This document shows, in pieces, positions 1-8,855 of a DNA stretch of 56,800 nt (positions are counted from its first letter, which is position 1; each line of letters begins with the position of its first letter). The stretch comes from Nostocales cyanobacterium LEGE 12452 (lineage in GTDB: Bacteria > Cyanobacteriota > Cyanobacteriia > Cyanobacteriales > Nostocaceae), in contig JADEXV010000016.1 of NCBI GenBank assembly GCA_015206945.1, positions 1 to 56,800 on the forward strand, written 5' to 3'. The position numbers and the translations under genes are program-made. The notes beneath the pieces are model-generated. The model was not told the DNA's origin. It ran no database searches and saw only the letters and a program-made list of their open reading frames with translations.

Positions 1-962
1 GGGGCAGAGGGGCAGAGGAGGAGGAATTTAAATCTTCTGAACCAGTAGAAGAGGCAGTTTTAGAATTTACCCAACGAGGTTATGTCCGCCGCACCCAGCC
101 ATCTGGGAGAAAGTCAAAAGCTGAAAATGGTCTACACGATAATGACTTTATTATCCAAACTGTTTTAACTGACACAGGAAAAGACTTGCTAATACTCACT
201 GGTGGCGGCAAAGTGTATCCGGTGAATGTGGGAGAAATTCCGCCAACGACTGGGCGTTCTCCACGGGGAAAACCTTTGATTACGATGCTCAGTAGTACTG
301 CTCAAGGCGCTCAAGAAGCTGTAGTCAGCCGCTTTTTGCTGCCAGAGAAGCTCGAAACTAGGCAGATGATTCTTTTAACAAAACAAGGAAGAATTAAGCG
401 TCTGTCTCTGGAAGAATTTACTAACCTGACTCGGCGCGGAATCACGATTTTGAAGCTCAAAGATGATGATGAATTGTCATTTACCCAATTCACCGCTCCA
501 GGGGCGCATCTGATTTTAGCTAGTTCCGGTGGGCGAATGTTACGCTTTGCAGTCAATGATGAACAATTGCCGGTCATGGGACGCACCGCGATGGGTTTAC
601 AAGCATTTCGCTTATTGAAAAATCAGCAAATGGTTGGCTGTGTGACTGTCGGTAAAGATGACCAACTGCTGCTAGTTACTCAAGAAGGGTATGCCAAGCG
701 GATGGCTGCGAGTCAGTTGAGAGCAGCTAATCGCGGTGATTTAGGCACGCAAGCGCTGAAATTTGCCAGCAAAACTGATAATTTAGCTGGGATGGTCATG
801 GCGATCGCATCTGGCGAAGTGGCTTTAGTGACCAATAAGGAACGGGTAGTACGAATACCTGTGGAAACAGTGCCGCTCTTAGGTAGAGATGTCAAAGGTG
901 AAAGCATCCTGCAACTCAACCGCGATGAAAAAATCATTACGGTTGCTGAAGTGCGATCGTAA
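1..962 (+). CDS. GyrA/ParC-type DNA topoisomerase subunit A, C-terminal part (5' end outside window)
   Basis: The frame is open from the left edge and ends at TAA 960-962, so only about 320 C-terminal residues are visible. They form the repeated beta-propeller of type II topoisomerase A subunits: blade-like repeats such as GYVRRTQPSG, RGKPLITML, TRRGITILKLKDDDEL and LPVMGRTAMGLQAFRL. This domain wraps DNA and modulates supercoiling or decatenation. Where gyrase normally has the GyrA box (QRRGGKG-like, just after the first GY-R-R motif) this protein reads SGRKSKAENGL, so no box is recognisable. Cyanobacteria usually carry two A-type genes and one gyrB; this one therefore looks like the ParC-like or second paralogue, but without the N-terminal half this is inference. 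The first visible codons lie in a purine-rich GGGCAGAGG repeat that is read in frame. Confidence 0.85.
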   Translation, partial: GRGAEEEEFKSSEPVEEAVLEFTQRGYVRRTQPSGRKSKAENGLHDNDFIIQTVLTDTGKDLLILTGGGKVYPVNVGEIPPTTGRSPRGKPLITMLSSTAQGAQEAVVSRFLLPEKLETRQMILLTKQGRIKRLSLEEFTNLTRRGITILKLKDDDELSFTQFTAPGAHLILASSGGRMLRFAVNDEQLPVMGRTAMGLQAFRLLKNQQMVGCVTVGKDDQLLLVTQEGYAKRMAASQLRAANRGDLGTQALKFASKTDNLAGMVMAIASGEVALVTNKERVVRIPVETVPLLGRDVKGESILQLNRDEKIITVAEVRS

Positions 963-970
963 ATTAGGTA

Positions 971-1435
971 ATGTTCAACTTGCGACAAGCCAACTTGCAG
1001 GATTTAGAGGCGCTGATCCAACTGCGTCTCGAACTTCTGCGAGAGGTTGGCGAGATTAAAGGTGATTCTGACATCGCAAAGCTAGCAAAAGCAACTCGAA
1101 AATATCTTGGCGAAAAAATGCCGTCGGGTGAGTTTTTAGCTTGGGTAGCTGAAGTGGATAGTCAAATTGTTGCCATTAGCGGCTTGGTATTTTTTCAACG
1201 ACCCCCTTATAACGGCAATCTCTCAGGCTTGGAAGCCTACATTATGAATGTTTATACAATTCCCATCTGGCGAGGACAGGGAATTGCAACAGCATTATTA
1301 AAGGAAATTATCAGCTTTGTCAGGGTAACTGAAGCAAAACGCCTCTGGCTTCACACTACTGAGGATGGTAAACGTATCTACGAGAAGCTTGGTTTTGTCT
1401 CGACTTCAAAAGAAATGGAAATTTTTTGGCACTAA
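971..1435 (+). CDS. GNAT family N-acetyltransferase
   Basis: A 154-residue protein of normal length for a single GNAT domain. Acetyl-CoA-binding motif A is visible as NVYTIPIWRGQGIATALL (about residues 91-108; R-G-Q-G-I-A core), followed by the helix KEIISFV and a C-terminal KRLWLHTTEDGKRIYEKLGFV segment, where the Y-x-K-x-G-F pattern is typical of the family. It probably transfers an acetyl group to an amine; the substrate cannot be read from sequence. The start lies 8 bases after the topoisomerase stop, so the two are probably co-transcribed, although no functional link is evident. A strong hairpin terminator follows at 1485-1521. Confidence 0.85.
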   Translation: MFNLRQANLQDLEALIQLRLELLREVGEIKGDSDIAKLAKATRKYLGEKMPSGEFLAWVAEVDSQIVAISGLVFFQRPPYNGNLSGLEAYIMNVYTIPIWRGQGIATALLKEIISFVRVTEAKRLWLHTTEDGKRIYEKLGFVSTSKEMEIFWH

Positions 1436-1484
1436 CTTAAATTATCAATAATTTTTTTATTTTAAAATGCGAAATATATTTAAA

Positions 1485-1521
1485 ATCAAGCACTTTAAGT
1501 AAAGTACTTGATAATTTTTTT
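1485..1521 (+). terminator. Rho-independent terminator after the GNAT gene
   Basis: ATCAAG-c-ACTTT (1485-1496) pairs with AAAGT-a-CTTGAT (1501-1512) around a 4-base loop, and a seven-T run follows at 1515-1521. It lies about 50 bases after the stop of the GNAT gene. Confidence 0.7.
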
Positions 1522-1741
1522 CAATAAATGAGATTATTTATAAAAGTAAAGTCTGGATACCATTTCTTCTAACTCAGTAAATCTCACTGAAGGCTGATGT
1601 TTTAATCTGTATAGATAGCTATCTCTATTTATGTCAAGGTCTAGAAACAAAAGTATAAAAAATGTTGCCTTTATTAAAATATTTGTTATATTAGTTTACA
1701 TAAGGCAATAAACCTTAAAAATTAAGTTTGGAGTTCTAACA
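1522..1741. other. AT-rich leader region upstream of the HLIP gene
   Basis: No coding sequence was seen here. The stretch is AT-rich and ends in a GGAG ribosome-binding site at about 1731-1734. A TTTACATAA half-site at about 1696 is reminiscent of the HLR1 element bound by RpaB upstream of high-light genes, but the second half-repeat was not found, so regulation by RpaB is only a suggestion. Confidence 0.4.
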
Positions 1742-1927
1742 ATGACAAATGCAAGCACAACAAAAGTCACCACTCCTGTAATTGAAGATCGCAACGCTTG
1801 GCGTTGGGGCTTTACCCCACAAGCAGAAGTTTGGAATGGTCGCTTGGCAATGATTGGCTTTTCAGCAGCCGTTTTGGTTGAGGTTTTCTCTGGTCAAGGC
1901 TTCCTACATTTTTGGGGCATCCTGTAA
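1742..1927 (+). CDS. High-light-inducible protein (HLIP, one-helix LHC-like)
   Basis: A 61-residue protein with the chlorophyll a/b-binding signature [13 protein letters not shown] (about residues 29-41; E-x-x-N-x-R-x-A-M-x-G-F) at the start of its single membrane helix, which continues [21 protein letters not shown]. HLIPs sit in the thylakoid membrane, bind chlorophyll and carotenoid, and protect photosystem II assembly intermediates or chlorophyll synthesis under excess light. The length and the N-terminal [10 protein letters not shown] stretch fit the short cyanobacterial Hli family. GGAG lies 7 bases before the ATG. A hairpin terminator follows directly, so the gene is monocistronic, as is usual for stress-induced hli genes. 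Confidence 0.9.
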   Translation: MTNASTTKVTTPVIEDRNAWRWGFTPQAEVWNGRLAMIGFSAAVLVEVFSGQGFLHFWGIL

Positions 1928-1958
1928 GTTTTAATATTCAAGATGACCTATAAATAAA

Positions 1959-1999
1959 AAAACCTGGAGTGCTAATTCACTACCAGGTTTTATTTTTTT
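1959..1999 (+). terminator. Rho-independent terminator after the HLIP gene
   Basis: AAAACCTGG (1959-1967) pairs with CCAGGTTTT (1983-1991) around a 15-base loop; the T-tract continues to 1999. It starts 31 bases after the HLIP stop. Confidence 0.75.
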
Positions 2000-2075
2000 G
2001 TCATTTGTCATTTGTCAGTTGTCATTTGTCATTTGTTTATTCACTAACGACTAATGACTATTGACTAATTGACTA
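2000..2075. repeat. Heptameric tandem repeats (GTCATTT-type, then TGACTAA-type) reaching the sigA stop
   Basis: Two adjoining degenerate arrays. 2000-2037 is built of GTCATTT-like heptamers, and 2043-2075 of CTAATGA/TTGACTA-like units. The last CTA (2073-2075) is the reverse complement of the TAG stop of sigA, so the array runs into the coding sequence. Short tandemly repeated heptamers of this kind are known from Nostocaceae. Confidence 0.75.
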
Positions 2076-3242
2076 CCGAATATATTCTTTGAGAACGCTG
2101 TTACGATTTGGGTGGCGTAACTTGCGGAGTGCTTTCGCCTCAATTTGACGAATGCGTTCGCGGGTGACGTTGAAAATCTGGCCGATTTCCTCAAGGGTTT
2201 TCATCCGACCATCATCCAAGCCGTAACGCAATCTGAGAACATCGCGTTCGCGTGGGCTGAGACTGTCGAGGACTTTTTCAAGGTCTTCGCGCAGAAGATT
2301 TTTGGAAACTTGGTCTTCTGGTGTCTCACCATCGGATTCAATAAAATCGCCCAATCGAGAATCTTCTTCTTTACCAATAGGCGTTTCTAATGAGATAGGT
2401 AATTGAGCTGATTTCGCAATGAACCGCAACTTCTCAATGGTCATTTCCATCCGAGTGGCGATTTCTTCTTCAGTTGGTTTGCGACCCATTTCTTGAGATA
2501 GTAACTTGGTAGTTTTCTTAATCCGAGAAATGGTTTCGTAAAGGTGAACTGGAAGACGAATTGTGCGGGATTGATCTGCGATCGCGCGGGTAATTGCTTG
2601 ACGAATCCACCATGTAGCGTATGTAGAAAACTTATAACCTTTTTCGTGGTCAAACTTTTCAGCGGCACGAATCAAACCGAGACTGCCTTCCTGAATTAAG
2701 TCCTGGAACGACAAACCACGATTCATGTATTTCTTAGCAATTGAAACTACAAGACGGAGGTTAGATTGCACCATCTTGTCTTTCGCCCGACGACCAACAT
2801 GGAGGCGATAACGAAAGGCTGGTAGTGGCAGTTGTACTGCTTCTGCCCATTCACTATCTCGAGGATCGCGATCTAATTGCTCACAGAGTCTTTCGCGGAC
2901 TCTCTCTAATTCCAGCAAATCGGCTATTTTCCGCGCCAATTCAATTTCTTCGTCTGCCCGCAACAGACGAATTCTACCAATTTCTTGCAAGTAAAGCCGA
3001 ATTGAATCTTCGGTATAGTGCTTTTTCTTGCTTTGTGTCCGACGACGCGATTTAGCGGCTTTTCCAGACTTTGCGTCGTCCTCATCAGACTGAGGCTCTA
3101 AAAATTCCTCGTCACCTTCATCGATGATCAGCAAGTCCTCTTCATCGTCTATTAAGAGTTCTTCTAACTCGAGCTCAGGCTGATTCATTATTTCTAGGTC
3201 AGGCTGATATATGCTTTCGAGTACGTTGTTAGCCTGGTTCAT
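2073..3242 (-). CDS. sigA: Principal RNA polymerase sigma factor SigA (group 1, sigma-70)
   Basis: A 389-residue group 1 sigma factor that directs RNA polymerase to housekeeping promoters. An acidic N-terminal segment rich in E and D (about residues 15-55) precedes region 1.2 ([16 protein letters not shown]). Region 2 is intact: [26 protein letters not shown] and the promoter-opening segment [17 protein letters not shown]. Region 3 contains [23 protein letters not shown], and region 4 ends in the helix-turn-helix [22 protein letters not shown]. Length and motifs fit cyanobacterial SigA rather than the shorter group 2 factors, which usually lack the acidic N-terminus. The ATG at 3242 gives the family's usual start. 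Its TAG stop is part of a heptad repeat array. Confidence 0.95.
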   Translation of the reverse strand: MNQANNVLESIYQPDLEIMNQPELELEELLIDDEEDLLIIDEGDEEFLEPQSDEDDAKSGKAAKSRRRTQSKKKHYTEDSIRLYLQEIGRIRLLRADEEIELARKIADLLELERVRERLCEQLDRDPRDSEWAEAVQLPLPAFRYRLHVGRRAKDKMVQSNLRLVVSIAKKYMNRGLSFQDLIQEGSLGLIRAAEKFDHEKGYKFSTYATWWIRQAITRAIADQSRTIRLPVHLYETISRIKKTTKLLSQEMGRKPTEEEIATRMEMTIEKLRFIAKSAQLPISLETPIGKEEDSRLGDFIESDGETPEDQVSKNLLREDLEKVLDSLSPRERDVLRLRYGLDDGRMKTLEEIGQIFNVTRERIRQIEAKALRKLRHPNRNSVLKEYIR

Positions 3243-4782
3243 GCCGCGTTCCTCATGCTCCTTGCAGAATCAATTACTCAAGATGTGTTTACTGCTCTTT
3301 TAAACGAGCCAATTGCCAACCGAAAATAAGCTTTTTGGCAGATTTGCCAGAGATATTTTCGGAAGTTTTCCACCTCCGGTAGGAGGGTTTTTACTTTAGT
3401 TTAAGCAAATACTAAAGGTGACTTGCTCACTTTAGTAAATGTTATATGTGTTGCTATCACATATTGCTTTCAACTAACTGGCCAAAAAAAATACTTGCCT
3501 TTATCAAAAAAATTGCCACTCTATACAAATGAGTTCAGACTGTTGGCAGATTTTCGTATAAAGACTCTTCCGATTGTAGCCTGTTTCACAGAAATTGCAC
3601 TCTTTTTGTGTATTAATCATGAATTCATTAAGTAACTTTTAGCTACTTTCACCAAAAAGACATTGAAAATGGGATTTATACCCTGAAATTTTTTCTCCAC
3701 TTTTCGGAATTGCAGTGACGCTCTTATTACATTACGAAGTAAGTACGCTTGCTGCTGCCGAATTTCATGTATTTTACACAACACTAATTACTGAGAAAGA
3801 GTGCATTTTATGTTAACTCAGACTATTAGTCTTAACCTACCCATTTTTACATTTCCTTCATAAATTAAGCATCCCTTAGACTAAAACGGGTCTTGTCCTT
3901 GGGTAAATACAACAACGGTGGTGGTGCTTGCCTGAAAGCAGTTAACCTTCTTCGTACTAACTACCTTAACTGAGGAGTTGAGGCGGTGACAGAATCGACC
4001 TGATAGAAGATCAATTTAGGTTTACTAATTCGGTCTTATTCACACGTTAGCGCACTGTGGCGATTTCAGCCCTATGAAACTTGACAAACTTTTCTTATTG
4101 TATACAAGGATATTTTAATCAATTCAAAAACAATTTGTCCTGCGAACTTGCCAATATCGTCTTATCTTAGGCAAAAGTACATTAGATACATACGATACGA
4201 TACGATCGCGATCGCCACGGCACTACATGAAGATATTAACAAGTTTTCCGGCTTATGGTGTGTACTTCCAACAGCTATTACCTCGAACCCAAAGAACCCA
4301 GGAGATTACCTGATGATTTGGTTACAAAGCTTTTCTGCGTAAATTAATTGTAAATTTAAATACTTTTATTTCGGTAAGTTTCTGTCATCTTATAATTAGA
4401 AATCCTCAAAATACTTATTAATTGCTGTTTTATAGATGATATTCAGTTATTTACTGAAAGCATAACAAATGTATTTATCGCTGGTGGTTCAAATTAATCA
4501 GCAAGTCAGAGCAAAGAGTATTATCTGGACTAAATCTACAATAAAGTTGGTAGTTATGTTAAGAGTCGAGTATTGATTGTTTGGAAAATATTGACAATAA
4601 GCAAACTATATGTTTTTTTAGAATCGAAAAACTTGAATTTTTTGTATTATCCGTATTATTACATTGTCACTTGTGTGACAAGCCAAACTAAATTTTTAAT
4701 TGATTATTAGCGATTGGTTCAAAGTCATGGTGGCTTTGAAAACTACCCCTAACGAAAACTGGAGACTATAAACTTTGCTGAA
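3243..4782. other. 1.5-kb stretch without a supportable gene, upstream of sigA
   Basis: No reading frame here has recognisable motifs. Open frames at 3423-3635 (+) and 4148-4342 (+) have low-complexity or random-looking translations. Most of the stretch is AT-rich; 3885-4080 is visibly richer in G and C and could be a structured leader or small RNA. A perfect palindrome lies at 4664-4681. The region probably contains the long sigA promoter/leader on the minus strand. Confidence 0.5.
4664..4681. promoter_or_regulatory. Perfect inverted repeat TTGTCAC-N4-GTGACAA
   Basis: TTGTCAC (4664-4670) and GTGACAA (4675-4681) are separated by TTGT. No poly-T follows, so this is not a typical terminator. 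It could be a regulator-binding site. It does not match the CRP consensus TGTGA-N6-TCACA or NtcA GTA-N8-TAC. Confidence 0.3.
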
Positions 4783-5424
4783 CTACCGTGGTGTTGGGGT
4801 GGTGTTTAGACTTGTAGGAAAATTAGGTGGCAGAAGTACCCGATCAACTACATGAACAATGCCGTTGCTAGCTGGGATATCTGGCTGAGTTACCTTGGCG
4901 TTGTTAACTGTGATTGAGTTGCTGGCACGATCAACTGTGATTTTAACGAGACTACCCTCAGTTGTTTTAACTTCTCCAGATGTCAATTGCTGGGAGGTAA
5001 TTCCTCCAGGTATGACGTGGTAGGACAGAAGCTTGACTAATTGTTGTTTGTTTGCTGGTTGTAAGAGTTGGTCTAGAGTAGCTTTTGGTAAAGCAGAGAA
5101 AGCAGCGTCAGTAGGTGCAAATACTGTATAAGGGCCTGGTGTAGTCAATTGTTCAGTTAATCCGGCAGCTTGAACTGCTTGGATGAGAGTTTTAAACTGT
5201 CCTTGACTAGCTGCTGACTTTGCCAATTCTGCTAAAGTTTGGGTGGCAATAGTGGGAGTGGGAGTGGGAGTAGGAGTTGGCGTGACAGGCGGGACAGTTG
5301 TTGAAGGGACAGTTGCTGTAGGAGTTTCTACAACAGGTTGAGCGCAGGCAGACAGAGCAACTAAGCTACCGATGCCAATAATATTGAACAATGCTTTTTC
5401 TACTATGTCTTTGCTTGCTTTCAT
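4783..5424 (-). CDS. Fasciclin (FAS1) domain lipoprotein
   Basis: A 213-residue exported protein. The N-terminus has a hydrophobic signal segment and a lipobox LSAC (about residues 24-27), predicting a lipid-anchored lipoprotein. A Thr/Pro-rich spacer with a TPTPTPTPT run follows (about 33-60), then one FAS1 domain (about 62-205). The conserved H1 motif (YTVFAPTDAAFSALP) and the H2 region (NGIVHVVDRVLLPP) are clear, as is the central YHVIPGG motif. FAS1 domains mediate adhesion or protein-protein contact at the cell surface; the partner is unknown. The spacer is encoded by a GGGAGT-like tandem repeat near 5250. It is flanked by a 16-bp hairpin at 5660-5694 that separates it from gyrB. Confidence 0.9.
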   Translation of the reverse strand: MKASKDIVEKALFNIIGIGSLVALSACAQPVVETPTATVPSTTVPPVTPTPTPTPTPTIATQTLAELAKSAASQGQFKTLIQAVQAAGLTEQLTTPGPYTVFAPTDAAFSALPKATLDQLLQPANKQQLVKLLSYHVIPGGITSQQLTSGEVKTTEGSLVKITVDRASNSITVNNAKVTQPDIPASNGIVHVVDRVLLPPNFPTSLNTTPTPR

Positions 5425-5659
5425 AGCTTTGTGTAGAATCTAGTTAAATTAGGAATTATTAACAATAGTTAATGAATTTGTAGATATAGTCACTTACTCT
5501 AACGACATAATTTGTAGTATCAAAAATGTTAATACAATAAGTAACTTTTTAAATTACATAGCTTGTCATCATCCAAAGGAGGTAGTTTTTACAGAAATTT
5601 TGGATATAAATTCTTTAGCAAAATCTGTTGCAGGAATGTCAAGTAATATTTCAAAGTTA

Positions 5660-5700
5660 AAGATCCCCGATTTCTTTGAGAAATCGGGGATCTTGTTTTT
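5660..5700. terminator. Perfect 16-bp hairpin between gyrB and the fasciclin gene
   Basis: The 16-base arm 5660-5675 (core GATCCCCGATTTC) is exactly complementary to 5679-5694 with a 3-base loop. A T-rich tail (5696-5700) follows on the plus strand; on the minus strand, downstream of the gyrB stop, the tail is weaker. It probably terminates gyrB, but perfect GATCCCCGATTT palindromes also recur as dispersed repeats in Nostoc genomes. Confidence 0.65.
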
Positions 5701-5725
5701 TACAAATGATTTAGGACTACTGAGA

Positions 5726-7663
5726 TTAGATATCTAAATCGGTGAAGTTGAGTTTAGAGCCATAGGTTTCGATGAATTCTCGTCTGGGTGCAACCCGATC
5801 GCCCATTAAAATTGTGAAGATGCGATCGGCTTCGGCAGCGTCCTCAATTTCAACTTGCTTCATTTTGCGGGTTTCTGGGTTCATGGTGGTGTCCCAGAGT
5901 TGTTGTGGCATCATTTCACCCAAACCTTTGAAGCGTTGGATCGTGTAGTTGGCGTTAGCCGGAAATTTGGCGATCGCTTGATTCTTTTCGCGATCGCTAT
6001 AGCAATACTCATGATTACGTCCCCGTTCTACTTTAAACAGTGGGGGACAAGCAATATAAATAAAGCCTTGTTCGATCAGCGCTCGTTGATATCGATAGAA
6101 GAATGTTAACAACAATGTCCGAATGTGCGCTCCATCTACGTCAGCATCCGTCATAATGACTATACGGTGATAACGCAGTTGGTTGGAATCGAATTCATCA
6201 CCCTTGACACCTAAACCGAGGGCTGTAATTAACGATTGAACTTCGTTATTTTTATAAATTTTGGCATCGTCGGTTTTTTCAATGTTGAGAATTTTACCAC
6301 GTAGAGGCAAGATAGCTTGAGTGCGGCGATCGCGTCCTTGTTTGGCACTCCCACCTGCTGAGTCCCCTTCCACGATGAATATCTCAGATTCGCTAGGGTC
6401 GCGAGAACTACAATCTGCCAATTTACCAGGTAATGGCGAAGATTCTAGTACAGATTTGCGTCGAACTAATTCCCGCGCATGACGCGCTGCTTCTGCGGCT
6501 TTGAAAGCTTGGATAGCTTTATCTAAAATGGAGTCTGCAATCGCCGGGTGAAATTCTAGGTACTCGGTGAGGACTTCTCCCACTAAAGAATCAACAATCC
6601 CTCGAACTTCAGTGTTACCGAGTTTAGTCTTGGTTTGTCCTTCAAATTCTGGATCTGGAACTTTAACAGAAATTACCGCAGTCAAACCTTCGCGGACGTG
6701 TTCGCCACTGAGGTTAGGTTCATTCTCCTTAATTTTATTGCGCTTGCGGGCGATCGCATTTAATGTCCGAGTCAAAACTGCCTTCAAGCCTTCTAAGTGC
6801 GTACCACCATCCACTGTGCGAATATTGTTAGCAAAACCTAGAACATTATCCGTATAAGCATCAGTACACCATTGCAAGGAAACTTCCACTTGTACGTTGT
6901 TGCGTTCCCCCTGCACATAGATAATTTCTTCATGCAACGGCTGCTTCTCGCGGTTCATGTACGCGATATATTCTTTAATGCCACCCTTGTAATTGTAGGA
7001 TTCTACTTTCGGTGTATCGCTTTTTAGTAGTTCTAAACGGTGGTCAGTAAAGGTAATTTTGACACCTGCATTCAGATACGCCAATTCCCGTAGGCGACCT
7101 GATAAAGTGATGTAATCAAACTCAATGCTAGTTGTAAAGATTTGAGTATCTGGCTTAAAGGTGACGGAAGTTCCAGTTCTAGCTTCTTTGTAAGGCTTTG
7201 TTTGCAGTTCGGTAACTGGGATACCGCGTTCATAGCGTTGGAGATGAACCTTTTTATCTCGCCAAACTGTAACTTCTACAACCTCAGATAGGGCATTAAC
7301 AACAGAAATACCAACCCCGTGCAATCCTCCAGAAACCTTGTAGCCACCGCCGCCAAACTTACCACCGGCGTGTAGTACCGTCATTACGGTTTCCAAAGCC
7401 GATTTTCCAGTGCGCGAGTGAGTATCGACGGGAATACCGCGACCATCATCTGTTACAGTCACCGAACCATCAGCGTTGATATCCACCTCTATATGAGTGC
7501 AATGACCCGCCAAAGCCTCATCGATTGAATTGTCCACCACCTCGTAAACTAAATGGTGGAGTCCTCGCGGCCCAGTGGTACCGATGTACATTCCTGGTCT
7601 TTTGCGGACGGCTTCCAGACCTTCCAGAACTTGAATCTGATCGGCACTGTAACTGCTCGTCAT
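5726..7663 (-). CDS. gyrB: DNA gyrase subunit B
   Basis: A 645-residue ATPase subunit of gyrase, which with GyrA introduces negative supercoils. The N-terminal GHKL ATPase has the expected motifs: [24 protein letters not shown] and [21 protein letters not shown]. The transducer domain follows. The TOPRIM domain carries [15 protein letters not shown] and [18 protein letters not shown], which supply the catalytic glutamate and Mg-binding aspartates. The C-terminus contains [22 protein letters not shown]. Length matches cyanobacterial GyrB, with no insertion of the E. coli type. ATG at 7663 begins [26 protein letters not shown], the usual form. It is convergent with the fasciclin gene's upstream side and divergent from miaA. 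Confidence 0.97.
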   Translation of the reverse strand: MTSSYSADQIQVLEGLEAVRKRPGMYIGTTGPRGLHHLVYEVVDNSIDEALAGHCTHIEVDINADGSVTVTDDGRGIPVDTHSRTGKSALETVMTVLHAGGKFGGGGYKVSGGLHGVGISVVNALSEVVEVTVWRDKKVHLQRYERGIPVTELQTKPYKEARTGTSVTFKPDTQIFTTSIEFDYITLSGRLRELAYLNAGVKITFTDHRLELLKSDTPKVESYNYKGGIKEYIAYMNREKQPLHEEIIYVQGERNNVQVEVSLQWCTDAYTDNVLGFANNIRTVDGGTHLEGLKAVLTRTLNAIARKRNKIKENEPNLSGEHVREGLTAVISVKVPDPEFEGQTKTKLGNTEVRGIVDSLVGEVLTEYLEFHPAIADSILDKAIQAFKAAEAARHARELVRRKSVLESSPLPGKLADCSSRDPSESEIFIVEGDSAGGSAKQGRDRRTQAILPLRGKILNIEKTDDAKIYKNNEVQSLITALGLGVKGDEFDSNQLRYHRIVIMTDADVDGAHIRTLLLTFFYRYQRALIEQGFIYIACPPLFKVERGRNHEYCYSDREKNQAIAKFPANANYTIQRFKGLGEMMPQQLWDTTMNPETRKMKQVEIEDAAEADRIFTILMGDRVAPRREFIETYGSKLNFTDLDI

Positions 7664-7806
7664 GTAAACTCTCCTGATGCGTGGGGTTAAAATCGCCTAA
7701 AGGCAAATAAAAGTAAAAACACTCCAAAATTGTAACACAAAAGCCTTGCTGGCGTCTGTAGGGCATTTTCAAGAGAAGTTTATACTGGGGTTGCAGTACC
7801 GTGCAA

Positions 7807-7880
7807 GAGGGGGCAGAGGAGCAGAGGTGCAGGGGGAGAAATCAATTCAAAATTCAAAAACTTCTGCCTTCTGCCTCTTC
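7807..7880. repeat. Purine-rich GGGCAGAGG repeat with complementary pyrimidine-rich arm
   Basis: 7807-7838 consists of GGGGCAGAGGAGCAGAGG-like units. 7861-7880 (CTTCTGCCTTCTGCCTCTTC) is its imperfect reverse complement, so the two can form a long imperfect stem. It lies in the gyrB-miaA divergent interval. The same GGGCAGAGG unit occurs inside the topoisomerase coding sequence at the left edge of the window. Confidence 0.55.
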
Positions 7881-7897
7881 TTTACCAATGCCACATA

Positions 7898-7930
7898 ACT
7901 AATGACTAATGACTAATGACTAATGACTAA
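7898..7930 (+). repeat. ACTAATG heptad array containing the miaA start codon
   Basis: Four perfect ACTAATG units (7898-7904, 7905-7911, 7912-7918, 7919-7925) are followed by ACTAA. Each unit carries an ATG. The last ATG (7923) starts miaA; the three before it open the mini-frame ATG ACT AAT GAC TAA (MTND-stop) in shifting frames, because 7 is not a multiple of 3. Confidence 0.85.
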
Positions 7931-8825
7931 ATTAATTGTGATTTGTGGGGCGACGGCAACGGGGAAATCAGGTTTGGCTTTGGCTTTGGCAATGCGGTTG
8001 GGTTCTGTAATTCTTAGTGCTGATTCTCGTCAAGTTTATCGTGAATTTGATATTGGAACAGCGAAACCAACTGTGGCTGAACAAAAATTTGTGCCGCACT
8101 ATCTAATAGATATCTGCGAGCCAACAGACATGATGACAGTAGCAGACTACCAGGAACAAACACAAGCTTTAATTGCTTCTATTGGTATTACACCACTGTT
8201 TTTAGTCGGTGGTACTGGTTTATACATCCGCTCCATTGTCCAAGGCATGAAGATTCCGAGAGTAGCACCGCAACCGGAATTGCGATCGCAGCTTGAATCT
8301 CTTGGTCAACCACAACTCTACGCCATGTTACAACAAGTTGACCCCGTTGCAGCACAAAAGATTCATGGGAATGATTCAGTGCGAACTTTAAGAGCCTTAG
8401 AGGTATATTATGTCACTGGTCATCCCATTTCAGAACAGCAAGGGGAGAATCCGCCCAATTATCCGATTTTGCAAATTGGTTTAGATTGCGATGTTGAAAA
8501 GTTGCTTGCTCGGATTCAACAGCGTACTGAACAAATGATAGCAAACGGTTTGGTTGCTGAGGTGGAGTATCTTTGTCAAAAATATGGCGCTGATTTGTCT
8601 TTATTGAATACTTTGGGATATCAAGAAATTAAACAATATTTGGCTGGGGAGATTTCCTTAGATGAAGCGAAAGAATTAACCATTTTGCATACGCGACAAT
8701 TTGCCAAGCGACAACGCACTTGGTTCAGAGCCTATCCCCAAATTCAATGGTTTGATGCCAATGATCCTGATTTATTAGAGAAGGTTTGGCGGCGTACAAA
8801 TGAGTTTATAAGCCGCACAATTTAG
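7923..8825 (+). CDS. miaA: tRNA dimethylallyltransferase MiaA
   Basis: A 300-residue enzyme that transfers a dimethylallyl group to N6 of A37 in tRNAs reading UNN codons. The P-loop GATATGKS lies at about residues 9-16 and is followed by the family signature SADSRQVYREFDIGTAKP. VGGTGLYIRSIVQGM and GNDSVRTLRALEVYYVTG are also characteristic. The C-terminal TRQFAKRQRTWFR motif, which contacts tRNA, is intact. Length is usual. The start ATG at 7923 is the last ATG of a heptad array and has no Shine-Dalgarno sequence. The start is well supported, since M-T-K-L-I-V-I-C-G leads straight into the first beta strand. It is divergent from gyrB. Confidence 0.95.
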   Translation: MTKLIVICGATATGKSGLALALAMRLGSVILSADSRQVYREFDIGTAKPTVAEQKFVPHYLIDICEPTDMMTVADYQEQTQALIASIGITPLFLVGGTGLYIRSIVQGMKIPRVAPQPELRSQLESLGQPQLYAMLQQVDPVAAQKIHGNDSVRTLRALEVYYVTGHPISEQQGENPPNYPILQIGLDCDVEKLLARIQQRTEQMIANGLVAEVEYLCQKYGADLSLLNTLGYQEIKQYLAGEISLDEAKELTILHTRQFAKRQRTWFRAYPQIQWFDANDPDLLEKVWRRTNEFISRTI

Positions 8826-8855
8826 TGAGGATTTTTTTGCTCATGCAAAGACGCT

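Noticed and set aside
3423..3635. 70-codon frame upstream of sigA
   Set aside because: Random-looking hydrophobic composition, no motif and no ribosome-binding site.
4148..4342. 64-codon frame containing YIRYIRYDT
   Set aside because: The repeated residues come from a short tandem repeat (ATACGATACG); nothing else supports a gene.
6567..6857. Open frame on the plus strand opposite gyrB
   Set aside because: It is a shadow of a strongly conserved gene, without start signal or recognisable protein features.
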